A DNA stretch of 12,795 bases. Source: Candidatus Neomicrothrix sp. UBA2131. Lineage in GTDB: Bacteria; Actinomycetota; Acidimicrobiia; Acidimicrobiales; MedAcidi-G1. Of the stretch, positions 1 to 7,467 are shown in pieces; positions within the stretch are counted from its first letter, which is position 1, and each line of letters begins with the position of its first letter. The DNA lies in NCBI GenBank assembly GCA_002329075.1, contig DCXR01000048.1, positions 1 to 12,795 on the forward strand. The letters run 5' to 3'. A program made the position numbers and the translations under genes. Below the pieces are notes generated by a model. It was given only the letters and a program-made list of their open reading frames with translations. It searched no databases and was not told where the DNA came from.

Positions 1-29
1 ACGACATCGGCGAAGGCGCCTACGGCTAG
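1..29 (+). CDS. 3' end of an upstream gene, possibly the Liv substrate-binding protein (partial)
   Basis: The frame beginning at position 3 reads Asp-Ile-Gly-Glu-Gly-Ala-Tyr-Gly followed by TAG at 27-29, so a plus-strand gene seems to finish here. Only eight residues are visible, too few to identify a family. The identity is inferred purely from place: a periplasmic or lipoprotein amino-acid-binding protein usually sits directly upstream of the livHMGF permease and ATPase genes and is often separated from them by a hairpin, as seen here. It could equally be an unrelated gene, or the frame could be open by chance. Confidence 0.4.
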
Positions 30-62
30 TGGGTCGGCAGCGCTGATCCGATATGTGAGTAT

Positions 63-90
63 GGGGGCGGGGTCGTAAGGCTCCGCCCCC
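63..90 (+). terminator. GC-rich hairpin between upstream gene and livH (terminator or attenuator)
   Basis: The arms GGGGGCGGGG (63-72) and CTCCGCCCCC (81-90) pair over ten positions with one G-T wobble, leaving an eight-base loop. The tract after the stem (TCTCACACCC) has few T residues, so this is not a textbook intrinsic terminator. It lies 33 bases after the upstream stop and 58 bases before livH. In known Liv operons a hairpin at this place lets the binding protein be made in excess over the membrane parts, and that role is inferred here. Both the stem and the spacing are read directly from the sequence. Confidence 0.6.
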
Positions 91-134
91 TCTCACACCC
101 CGCAATCGATCCGTTCGTGGCCCCTTCTGGCCCT

Positions 135-141
135 GAGGGAG
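135..141 (+). promoter_or_regulatory. Ribosome binding site that fixes the TTG start of livH
   Basis: GAGGGAG stands seven bases before the TTG at 149-151. It is the best Shine-Dalgarno match in the 30-148 gap and supports a TTG rather than a downstream ATG start. The next in-frame ATG, at residue 58, would remove the first predicted membrane helix and lacks a comparable site. Confidence 0.65.
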
Positions 142-148
142 TAAGACG

Positions 149-1276
149 TTGACCGCAACCATCAACCGAAAGTCCGCCCGGCGTGTCTCGAAGGTCGACC
201 GGTTCCTCACGTTCATCAGGGTCTTCCTGGTCAGTCTGATCGTCATCGGAGTAGTTGCGTTCCTGGCACAGCAGTTCGCCCCGGACAACCCGTTCGCCCG
301 TTGGCGCAACCCCGACGCCATGGGCCTCACGGCCGACCAGTTCAAGGGCCTGCTCATGTCGGGCCTCTCTCAGGGCGCCATGTACGGGCTCATCGCCCTC
401 GGCTACTCGATGGTCTATGGCGTACTGGGCTTCATCAACTTCGCCCATGGCGAGGTGTTCATGGCCGGTGCCATGACCGGCTTCATCGCCTCGGAGAAGT
501 TCAACGCCAACGGCCTCTGGCAGAGCAACTTCCTGCTGTGCCTCGTGCTCATCATCATCATGGCGATCGGCATCTCGACCCTCATGGCTGTGCTGATGGA
601 GCGGGTCGCCTACCGGCCGCTTCGCAACTCGCCCCGGCTCATCCCGCTCATCACCTCGATCGGCGTCTCGTTCTTCATCCAGAACGCCGTGATGGGCCTC
701 TTCGGTCCGGCCTCCAAGAGCTACCCCCAACTCCCGGAATGGCTCAGCAAACAGCGTTCGATCCTGACCTTCGAGATCGCCGGCACCAAGATCCTCGTCC
801 TGGTCGTGGCCTCCTTCTCGATGGCCGGACTCTGGTACCTCGTGGAGCGCACGACGACTGGCAAGGCGATGCGGGCTGTTGCCGAGGACAAGGAAATCGC
901 CGCGCTCATGGGGATCAACGTCAACCGCACCATCGTCACGACGTTCGCCGTCGGCGGTGCGATGGCCGGCGTGGCCGGCATCCTCTGGGGCCTGCTCTTC
1001 CGGGGCGTCACCCACATGACGGGCTTCCTGCCCGGCATCAAGGCCTTCACCGCGGCAGTCATCGGCGGCATCGGCAACCTCGGCGGTGCGATGGCAGGCG
1101 GCGTCGCCCTCGGTTCGGCCGAGTCGGTCGCCCCACTGGTGATCCTCGAGCCGCTCGGCGTCCCCGGCGTCTCGCAACTCAAGGACGCGGTTGCCTTCAC
1201 CGTCCTCGTTCTCGTGCTCCTGTTCAAGCCGAGCGGCCTGTTCGGGGAGCGCCTCTCCGCTGAGGACCGGGCATGA
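149..1276 (+). CDS. livH: Branched-chain amino acid ABC transporter permease LivH
   Basis: This is one of the two inner-membrane channel subunits of a HAAT-family ABC importer for branched-chain amino acids or related amides. The family hallmark GLIALGYSMVYGVLGFINFA lies at residues 80-99, followed by HGE. Further membrane spans are predicted near 127-150, 165-185, 214-232, 262-283, 298-322 and 345-360. The cytoplasmic loop that contacts the ATPase (EAA-like) is at about 235-260 (TTGKAMRAVAEDKE, then MGIN). At 375 aa it exceeds the usual 290-310 aa because of a basic N-terminus plus an extra hydrophobic segment (about 19-41) ahead of the conserved core. The TTG start is supported by GAGGGAG seven bases upstream. 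The stop overlaps the livM start by ATGA. The Liv family assignment is secure, but the transported substrate is not; amide and urea importers share this fold. Confidence 0.93.
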   Translation: MTATINRKSARRVSKVDRFLTFIRVFLVSLIVIGVVAFLAQQFAPDNPFARWRNPDAMGLTADQFKGLLMSGLSQGAMYGLIALGYSMVYGVLGFINFAHGEVFMAGAMTGFIASEKFNANGLWQSNFLLCLVLIIIMAIGISTLMAVLMERVAYRPLRNSPRLIPLITSIGVSFFIQNAVMGLFGPASKSYPQLPEWLSKQRSILTFEIAGTKILVLVVASFSMAGLWYLVERTTTGKAMRAVAEDKEIAALMGINVNRTIVTTFAVGGAMAGVAGILWGLLFRGVTHMTGFLPGIKAFTAAVIGGIGNLGGAMAGGVALGSAESVAPLVILEPLGVPGVSQLKDAVAFTVLVLVLLFKPSGLFGERLSAEDRA

Positions 1277-3114
1277 GCGCCACGATGAATGCTCCCATCT
1301 CGGGATCCTCGACGGCCCCGGCGCTGTTCGACCTGGACTGGCGCCGTATCGGCACGTGGGGAGGGCTCTGTGCCCTGGCCCTAATCCTTGTCTCACTCAT
1401 CGGCATGCCGGTAGGCCTCGACCGGCGCATGATCATCGAGGGCAGGCTCAGCCTCGGCTACCTGGCGCTGCTCTGGATCCCGCTCCTGTTCGGCTACGTG
1501 GTCTCGAAGCGTGTCGTTCTCGAAGGTGTCGAGACGCCGGATCCGGGTGCCCGCGACGTGCTCGCCGGCTTCTGCACCGGCGTGCTGTCCGGCCTCGGCC
1601 CGGTGCTGTTGATCCTCGGCATCGACAACTTCAACCTGCGCGAGCCGCTGGTGAACTGGGGCCCGCCGCTTCTCGAACAGTTGACCTTCGGACGTGGAAC
1701 AGGTTTCGGGATCGTCGCCTGGTTCGGCATCGGTGCGGTTCTCGGCCTCCTGGGCTCGGCACTGCATGTGCTGCCGAAGGACGTGCGCCGGGTCATCTCC
1801 TTCGTCATCTACGGCCTGTTGTCCATCTCGGTCCTCGAAGCCGTCATCTCCGACCTCTCGGAGGGCTTCGGACTCGAGTCCCTGACGGATGACATGTATG
1901 CGAGGCGTGGTGGCCTGACCGTGAAGTCCTCGATCATCCTGGCGGTCGTGATCGGCGTCCTCCCGATTCTGACCAAGGGCCGCCTCAAGGGCGCCACCAA
2001 CCACTACAAGGAACTGCAGGGGGAAGAACGGAAGCGGGCCTCGATGATGCTGTTCTCCGGAGTGGCCGGTCTCTGCATCGTCCTGCCGTTGTTCCTCGGG
2101 AAGATCGTGAACGAGTTGCTGGCGAACGTCGGCCTCTTCCTGCTCCTGGCCCTCGGCCTCAACATCGTGGTCGGCCTGGCCGGCATCCTCGACCTGGGCT
2201 ACGTGGCCTTCTTCGCCGTCGGTGGCTACACGACGTCCGTGCTCACCTCGGCGGAATCTCCGTTCTTCGCCCCGGAACTCCACTTTGGGTTCGCGTTGAT
2301 CATCGTGATCATTATGGCCGGACTGACCGGGCTCGTCATCGGTGCACCCGTCATCCGGATGCGCGGCGACTACCTCGCCATCGTCACCCTCGGCTTCGGT
2401 GAGATCATCCGACTCCTGTTCATGTCGGACTGGCTCAAGCCCTACTTCGGGGGCGCCCAGGGCATCACGAACGTTCCACCCGTGGACCTCGGCTTCGCCG
2501 TCGTGACGGGAATCGACCCAAGGTCGGTGTTCTACCTGGTCCTGGTCTTCTGCACCCTCGCCATCTACGTGTCATGGCGGCTCCAGGGGTCGAGGCTCGG
2601 ACGTGCCTGGATGGCCATCCGCGAAGACGAGCAGGTGGCCGAGGCGATGGGCATCAACACGGTCAACGCAAAGCTCATGGCCTTCGTGGTCGGAGCCATG
2701 ATGGCGGCACTGAGCGGTGCGGTCCTGGCCGCCAAGGTCGGTTCGGTGTTCCCGAACAGCTTCATGATCCTCGTGTCGATCATCATCCTCGTCGTGGTGA
2801 TCGTCGGCGGCATGGGAAACATCGCCGGTGTGCTGGTCGGCTCGTTCGTCCTGATAGGCGTGCTGGGGGGCCCGAGACAGCCTGGCCTGCTCCAGGAGTT
2901 CCAGTCCTACAAGTTGCTGATCTACGGCGCCCTGCTGGTGTTCATGATGCTCCAGCGTCCAGAGGGCCTGGTGCCGAGCGCCCGTCGCAGCCAGGAACTC
3001 CATCAGGAGGAGTTCCTCCAGGACGCCTGGCTCAAGGGCGAGGACCACGACACGGAGGAGGCAGCGGCGGCGGCTGCCGCTGGCGGTTCCGAGGGAACGG
3101 GCGAACAGGCATGA
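1273..3114 (+). CDS. livM: Branched-chain amino acid ABC transporter permease LivM, with long N-terminal membrane extension
   Basis: This is the second channel-forming permease of the Liv-type importer, pairing with LivH. The conserved core starts near residue 285, with GLNIVVGLAGILDLGYVAFF at 295-314, MRGDYLAIVTLGFGEIIRLL at 363-382, and the ATPase-coupling loop around 440-462 (RLGRAWMAIREDEQVAEAMG). At 613 aa it is much longer than the usual 320-425. About 255 extra N-terminal residues hold roughly six hydrophobic segments (near 28-48, 60-78, 96-116, 143-166, 172-190, 218-233). The C-terminal tail (about 570-613) is hydrophilic and ends in an acidic stretch with an alanine run (597-603). 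The ATG start has GAGGA six bases upstream and overlaps livH by four bases. The extension shows no frameshift or internal stop, so it looks like a genuine domain. Its role is unknown. Confidence 0.92.
   Translation: MSATMNAPISGSSTAPALFDLDWRRIGTWGGLCALALILVSLIGMPVGLDRRMIIEGRLSLGYLALLWIPLLFGYVVSKRVVLEGVETPDPGARDVLAGFCTGVLSGLGPVLLILGIDNFNLREPLVNWGPPLLEQLTFGRGTGFGIVAWFGIGAVLGLLGSALHVLPKDVRRVISFVIYGLLSISVLEAVISDLSEGFGLESLTDDMYARRGGLTVKSSIILAVVIGVLPILTKGRLKGATNHYKELQGEERKRASMMLFSGVAGLCIVLPLFLGKIVNELLANVGLFLLLALGLNIVVGLAGILDLGYVAFFAVGGYTTSVLTSAESPFFAPELHFGFALIIVIIMAGLTGLVIGAPVIRMRGDYLAIVTLGFGEIIRLLFMSDWLKPYFGGAQGITNVPPVDLGFAVVTGIDPRSVFYLVLVFCTLAIYVSWRLQGSRLGRAWMAIREDEQVAEAMGINTVNAKLMAFVVGAMMAALSGAVLAAKVGSVFPNSFMILVSIIILVVVIVGGMGNIAGVLVGSFVLIGVLGGPRQPGLLQEFQSYKLLIYGALLVFMMLQRPEGLVPSARRSQELHQEEFLQDAWLKGEDHDTEEAAAAAAAGGSEGTGEQA
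3062..3082 (+). other. Small hairpin at the 3' end of livM
   Basis: CAGCGGC (3062-3068) and GCCGCTG (3076-3082) form a perfect seven-base-pair stem with a seven-base loop. It sits inside the codons for the alanine run of the LivM tail, 28 bases before the livG ATG. It may simply reflect GCN alanine codon repetition. A translational or mRNA-stability effect on livG is possible but only inferred. Confidence 0.3.
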
Positions 3115-3899
3115 GCCACCTCCTCGAGATCCGCGACCTGAAGGTCACATTCGGTGGCCTCGATGCACTGTCCGGCCTGAACTTCCATGTCGACGAGGGG
3201 GAGATCGTCAGCGTGATCGGCCCCAACGGTGCCGGCAAGACGACGTTCTTCAACGCCATCTCCGGCCTCGTCGAGGCCACGGAGGGCGACATCCTGTTCG
3301 AGGACGAGTCGGTCCTCGGACTCGAACCACACCAGGTCACCGGCCTGGGAATCGCCCGCACTTTCCAGAACGTCCGCCTGTTCCCGAACATGACCATCCT
3401 CGAGAACGTGATGGTGAGCCAGCACTGCCGGACCCGCCAGCTGGTGTTCGGAGCACTCATGCAGACCAGGGCGTTCAAGCGGGAGGAGCGTGAGATCCGG
3501 GAGCGTGCCGAAGCAGCCCTCGGCTTCTTCGGATCCCGTCTGGTGGGCTATCGGCTGGAACAGGCCGCCTTCATGCTGTCCTACGCCAACCGGCGGCGGC
3601 TGGAGATCGCCCGTGCGATGGCCACGCAACCCCGCCTGATCCTCCTCGACGAGCCGGTCGCCGGGATGAACCCGATGGAGACGGCCGAGTTGACCGGACT
3701 CATCGGTCGCCTGCGTTCCGAGTGGGGCTTCACGATCGTGATGATCGAGCACGACATGCGTGTTGTGCGGGACGTATCCGACCGTGTGGTCGTGCTCGAC
3801 CACGGTGTGCCGATCGCCCATGGTTCCTATGACGAGGTGTCCTCGAACCCGGAGGTCATCGAGGCCTACCTGGGTCGACCCCTGGAGAGCAGAGCATGA
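3111..3899 (+). CDS. livG: Branched-chain amino acid ABC transporter ATP-binding protein LivG
   Basis: This is a cytoplasmic ATPase subunit that, with LivF, powers the LivHM channel. It has 262 aa, the usual length. Visible motifs are Walker A GPNGAGKT (37-44), Q-loop Gln86 in RTFQNVRLF, Walker B RLILLDE (175-181) with the LivG-typical continuation PVAGMNP, and the switch His214 in MIEHDM. The signature motif is unusual: LSYANRRRLEIARA at 156-169, where Liv ATPases normally have LSYG(D/E/Q)QRRLEIARA, so the conserved glycine is alanine and the following positions are Asn-Arg. The start ATG overlaps the livM stop (ATGA). A GAGGGAA tract about 14 bases upstream is rather far away, so translation probably depends on coupling with livM. 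The frame is open further upstream, but that part is antisense-like and matches no family. Confidence 0.94.
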   Translation: MSHLLEIRDLKVTFGGLDALSGLNFHVDEGEIVSVIGPNGAGKTTFFNAISGLVEATEGDILFEDESVLGLEPHQVTGLGIARTFQNVRLFPNMTILENVMVSQHCRTRQLVFGALMQTRAFKREEREIRERAEAALGFFGSRLVGYRLEQAAFMLSYANRRRLEIARAMATQPRLILLDEPVAGMNPMETAELTGLIGRLRSEWGFTIVMIEHDMRVVRDVSDRVVVLDHGVPIAHGSYDEVSSNPEVIEAYLGRPLESRA

Positions 3900-4636
3900 G
3901 CGCCGAAGAATCCTCCAGCCCGACAGCGCTGCTCGAGTTTCGAAAGGTCAACACCCACTACGGCGCCGTACACATCCTCAAGGACGTCGACCTGGCCATC
4001 TATCCGGGTGAGCTCGTCTGCCTGCTGGGTGGCAACGCCAGCGGCAAGACGACGACTCTCAAGACCCTGCTCGGGATGGTCACCCCGACATCGGGCGAGG
4101 TCGTGCTCGACGGTGAGGTCGTCAACCACCGGCCCACCAGCTACCGGGTGGCCAACGGCGTGACGATGGTGCCCGAGAACCGGCGCCTCTTCAAGCGGCT
4201 CTCCGTCAAGGAGAACCTGGTGTTGGGTGCCTATCTGCGCAAGGACAAGGACGGCATCGAAGCCGACCTCGAGTACGTCTTCGAGTTGTTCCCGCGGGTC
4301 AAGGAACGGCTCAGCCAGAAGTCAGGCACCCTGTCCGGTGGCGAACAGCAGATGGTCGCCATCGGTCGGGCGCTGATGTCGCGGCCGAAGGTGCTGCTGA
4401 TGGACGAGCCCTCGATGGGTCTGGCTCCGGCGCTGGTCCAGCAGAACTTCGAGTTGATCCAGAAGATCAACGACGAGGGCATGTCGATCTTCATGGTCGA
4501 GCAGAACGCCAACATGGCCCTGTCGATCGCCGATCGCGGCTGGGTGCTCCAGACCGGCACGGTGGTCCTGAACGACACCTCCGAGGCCCTGCTGGCCAAC
4601 CCGGAGATGCGTGCCGCCTACCTGGGCGAGTCCTGA
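3896..4636 (+). CDS. livF: Branched-chain amino acid ABC transporter ATP-binding protein LivF
   Basis: This is the second ATPase subunit of the importer, 246 aa, of normal family length. Motifs are Walker A GGNASGKT (45-52), VPENRRLF (92-99) in the Q-loop position where LivF proteins carry VPEGRR, signature LSGGEQQ (146-152), and Walker B VLLMDE (166-171) followed by PSMGLAP. At the switch position there is VEQN (201-204), with Gln in place of His, which is normal for LivF. Walker A reads Gly-Gly-Asn-Ala-Ser-Gly-Lys-Thr rather than the common GANGAGKT but keeps the essential Gly-Lys-Thr. The ATG overlaps livG by four bases and has GGAGAG six bases upstream. It is the last gene of the transporter operon. 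A 33-base gap with no clear terminator separates it from the converging oxidase gene. Confidence 0.95.
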   Translation: MSAEESSSPTALLEFRKVNTHYGAVHILKDVDLAIYPGELVCLLGGNASGKTTTLKTLLGMVTPTSGEVVLDGEVVNHRPTSYRVANGVTMVPENRRLFKRLSVKENLVLGAYLRKDKDGIEADLEYVFELFPRVKERLSQKSGTLSGGEQQMVAIGRALMSRPKVLLMDEPSMGLAPALVQQNFELIQKINDEGMSIFMVEQNANMALSIADRGWVLQTGTVVLNDTSEALLANPEMRAAYLGES

Positions 4637-4669
4637 TCCCCCGTCGTCCGCCTGGCCCTCCGGTCGGCG

Positions 4670-5866
4670 TCAGATGATGCTGCGTTCCAGGAACGGCTCG
4701 CCGCGCACGATGCGGTCGTGGCCCAGGTCGGACAGGTCGAGGGTGCGGTACTCGCCGTAGGTGACCAGTTCGCTGATAGCGCGGCCGACGCCGGGACTCT
4801 GCTGCAGTCCGTGCCCGCTGAAGCCGTTGGCGAAGTAGAAGTTGGGTACGGCCGTGGCGGGTCCGACGACGGCGTTCTGGTCGAGGGTGTTGTAGGCGTA
4901 GTGCCCCGCCCAGGTGTGGGTGACGGCGATCCGCTCGAACTGTGGAATGCGGTGGACGAGGCCGGGCCAGATGCGGTCCTCCCAGTCGTCACGCCGTACC
5001 CGGAAGTCGTCGGGGTCGACTGTGCAGTCGTGGGCGGGGGGCATTCCGGCGATGTAGTACGGCGGGTCGGTCCGGACGTGCAGGCCCGACGGGTCGATGG
5101 TGAGGGGGAGCAGGTCGCCCTTGAGTTGTTCCCGACAGTCGAAGACGAATACCGAGCGGACCCGGGGCTCGACGGGGAGTGGCAGGCCGGCCATCTCGGC
5201 GATCCAGCGGGCCCGCGGGCCTGCACAGTTGACGACCCGCTTGCAGCCGATGACGTCGCCTGAGGCGAGTTCGACGTCGGTGACCCGGTCTTCGTGCATG
5301 CGAAGTCCCACGACACGGTCGGTCAGGTACTCGATGCCGTTGTGGCGGGCCCTGCGGCAGAAGCCCTGGAGCAGGGAGTGGGCGTCGATGTTGCCCTCGT
5401 GGCGGAGCCCGAGGCTGGCACCGGCAAGGTCGTCGACGTTGAGGTAGGGGAAGCGGAGGAGGAGTTCGTCGGGCGTGAGGAGCACGACCTCGGCGCCGCA
5501 GGAGCGTTGCACCTCGTGGTTCTGGCGGAGTGTCGGCATGCCGGTTTCGGTGGCGAGGAACAGGTAGCCGGTATCCCGGAAACGTAGGTCGGGCGATTCG
5601 CCGTTGACCTGTACGCGGTCGTGGAAGCCTGCGATGAACTCGGTGGCGAACTGCGAGAGGGCGATGTTGACCGGGTTCGAGAACTGGTGGCGGACGCTGG
5701 CCTCGGAGAGCGTGGTCGAGGCGTACTCGTAGGTCGGATCGGGTTCGACGACGAGCACCGTGCCGTCGTAGTCGGGGTTCTCGGACAACCAGTAGGCGAC
5801 CGAACTCCCGTGGGCGGCACCACCGATGACGACAGTGTCGTAGCGCCCGGTGGCCGCTCCGGTCAT
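4670..5866 (-). CDS. FAD-dependent oxidoreductase of the DAO family (FOXRED1/sarcosine oxidase-like)
   Basis: This is a predicted cytoplasmic flavoenzyme that oxidises an amine or amino acid C-N bond, giving an imine or carbonyl product and reduced flavin. It has 398 aa, typical for monomeric DAO-fold oxidases. The N-terminal Rossmann motif is VIGGAAHGSSVAYWL (13-27), the acidic beta-2 residue is Glu41, and the flavin-contact motif STTLSEASVRHQFSNPVNI (50-68) is characteristic of FOXRED1-like proteins. VVNCAGPRA (211-219) and C-terminal GFSGHGLQQSPGVGRAI (348-364) complete the FAD site. The third glycine position of the dinucleotide motif is Ala17, a variant I believe recurs in this subgroup. 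The ATG overlaps the hyuB stop (ATGA), so it is the last gene of the SDR-hyuA-hyuB-oxidase operon. Substrates such as sarcosine, N-methyl amino acids or proline derivatives are possible; none can be chosen from sequence. Confidence 0.88.
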   Translation of the reverse strand: MTGAATGRYDTVVIGGAAHGSSVAYWLSENPDYDGTVLVVEPDPTYEYASTTLSEASVRHQFSNPVNIALSQFATEFIAGFHDRVQVNGESPDLRFRDTGYLFLATETGMPTLRQNHEVQRSCGAEVVLLTPDELLLRFPYLNVDDLAGASLGLRHEGNIDAHSLLQGFCRRARHNGIEYLTDRVVGLRMHEDRVTDVELASGDVIGCKRVVNCAGPRARWIAEMAGLPLPVEPRVRSVFVFDCREQLKGDLLPLTIDPSGLHVRTDPPYYIAGMPPAHDCTVDPDDFRVRRDDWEDRIWPGLVHRIPQFERIAVTHTWAGHYAYNTLDQNAVVGPATAVPNFYFANGFSGHGLQQSPGVGRAISELVTYGEYRTLDLSDLGHDRIVRGEPFLERSII

Positions 5867-7467
5867 GCGAGGTAGCCCTGGTCGTGGTCCCGTTCCACGT
5901 CGGCAGGGTCACGTTCGTCGGGATCGCCGAAGCCGCCGCCTCCGGGGAGTTCGAGGACCAGGCGCCGACCGGCGGGCACCCGTTGCCTGCCCTTGGCGTT
6001 GAAGGGCGTGCCGTCGTCGAGGTGGACGCCGCCGGCCGCTCCGTCCCCACCTCCCTGTCGGCCGCGGGCCGGGTTGGCGACCCGGTCGAACATGCAACTG
6101 AAGTCGAAGTGGTAGCCCTCGGTGGGTCCGAGTTCGATGACCTGGCCGAGTCCCCCACGGTGGCGTCCGTCGCCGCCGGAGCCGGGCCGTAGTTCCTTGC
6201 GCCAGATGACGATGGGCCCGACCTGCTCAGTGGCCTCGACGGACATGGTCCGGACTCCGCTTGGGAAGGCGGTGGCGCTGAGCCCGTCGAGCGTGGGACG
6301 GGCTCCCGTTCCACCACTGTTGAACATGAGGATCTCGACCGGGGGGAGGCTGCTGCCCGTCTCCGATGCACGGGCGCTCACGTGGAAGTTCCACAGTGCG
6401 CCGGATCCCTCGGCTGGGACGATGTCGGGGAGTGCCTCGGCAATGGCGCCGAGGCAGAGGTCGGTGACGAAGTGGCCGATGACGTGTCGGACCGACACGG
6501 GGTCGGGATGCCGGGCGTTGAGGATGCAGCCCTCGGGGGCACTGACGGTGAACGGCTCGAGTGAGGCGTGGTTGTTGGGCATTCCCGGGGCGAGGGCAAC
6601 GAGCATGGCGTAGGTCAGGTAGGCCTGGGCGTAGACGAGCGGCACGTTGATGCCGAAGGGGCAGGTGGGCGAGGTGCCCGTGAAGTCGGCATGGACACCC
6701 TGGTCTGAGACGTGGAGCGTGACGACGAGCGTGACGGTTTCGTTGTAGCCGTCGACCTGCATGGAACTCGTGTAGGTGCCCGTCGGTAGTCGGTGCAGCG
6801 CATCCAGTGTGGCGGTTCTGGTGCGGTCGAAGACGAAGGCGGCGATTGCCTCGAGGTCGTCGATGCCGAACTCGTCGAGCATGGTGTCGAGCCGTCTCAT
6901 GCCGGTCTCGTTGCAGGCGGCGAGCGAATAGAGGTCGCCGACGACCTGGTTCGATTCGCGGACGTTGTGGTGGACGATGTTCACGAGGTCCCGGTTGACC
7001 TCGCCGCGTTCGATGAACTTCATGATCGGGACCAGGAGCCCCTCCTCGTAGATGTCGCCGGCGTCGGGCCCGTAGCCGCTGCCGCCGACGTCGAGTACAT
7101 GGGCCGTACAGGCGAAGAAGCCGATGGGGGTGCCGGCCCGGAAGGTGGGCGTGACGACGGTGAAGTCGTGGAGGTGGCCTGTGCCCTTCCATGGGTGGTT
7201 GGTGACGTAGGCGTCGCCCTCGAAGATGTTGTCCCTGCCGATGTCTGCGATGAAGTTGCCGACGGCGGCCGCCATGGTGTTGACGTGGCCGGGGGTGCCG
7301 GTCACCGCTTGGGCGATCATGTGGCCGTCGAGGTCGAAGACGCCGGCCGACAGGTCACCGGCCTCGCGAACGCTGGTGCTGAAGGCGGTGCGGACGAGGG
7401 TGAGGGCCTGCTCCTCCACGATGGAGATGAGGCGGTTCCACATCACCTGGTTCCGGAGGTCGCTCAT
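5863..7467 (-). CDS. hyuB: Hydantoinase B/oxoprolinase family protein (HyuB)
   Basis: This is the hydrolytic beta-type subunit of an ATP-dependent cyclic amidase (N-methylhydantoinase, 5-oxoprolinase, caprolactamase and acetone carboxylase relatives), working with HyuA. It has 534 aa, close to the usual 550-580. Family hallmarks are NHPWKGTGHLHDFTVVTP (90-107), CTAHVLDVGG (120-129), VNIVHHNVRESNQVVGDL (162-179), RPGSGGDGRHRGGLG (427-441) and the glycine-rich PGGGGFGDPDERD near the C-terminus (508-520). Asp38, His98, Asp101 and His123 fall where I recall metal ligands in the caprolactamase B subunit; that alignment is from memory. The ATG overlaps the hyuA stop by ATGA, and its own stop overlaps the oxidase start in the same way. 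The frame runs on upstream, but that stretch is an Arg/His-rich shadow of hyuA, so Met at 7467 is chosen. Confidence 0.92.
   Translation of the reverse strand: MSDLRNQVMWNRLISIVEEQALTLVRTAFSTSVREAGDLSAGVFDLDGHMIAQAVTGTPGHVNTMAAAVGNFIADIGRDNIFEGDAYVTNHPWKGTGHLHDFTVVTPTFRAGTPIGFFACTAHVLDVGGSGYGPDAGDIYEEGLLVPIMKFIERGEVNRDLVNIVHHNVRESNQVVGDLYSLAACNETGMRRLDTMLDEFGIDDLEAIAAFVFDRTRTATLDALHRLPTGTYTSSMQVDGYNETVTLVVTLHVSDQGVHADFTGTSPTCPFGINVPLVYAQAYLTYAMLVALAPGMPNNHASLEPFTVSAPEGCILNARHPDPVSVRHVIGHFVTDLCLGAIAEALPDIVPAEGSGALWNFHVSARASETGSSLPPVEILMFNSGGTGARPTLDGLSATAFPSGVRTMSVEATEQVGPIVIWRKELRPGSGGDGRHRGGLGQVIELGPTEGYHFDFSCMFDRVANPARGRQGGGDGAAGGVHLDDGTPFNAKGRQRVPAGRRLVLELPGGGGFGDPDERDPADVERDHDQGYLA

Noticed and set aside
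26..1396. Long open frame antisense to livH (456 codons, minus strand)
   Set aside because: It mirrors the well-supported livH frame in GC-rich DNA, its product is a low-complexity Glu/Asp/Arg/His-rich sequence with no family motif, and it lacks a ribosome site.
4637..4669. Bidirectional terminator between livF and the converging oxidase gene
   Set aside because: The 33-base gap contains no stem of useful length and no T-tract on either strand.
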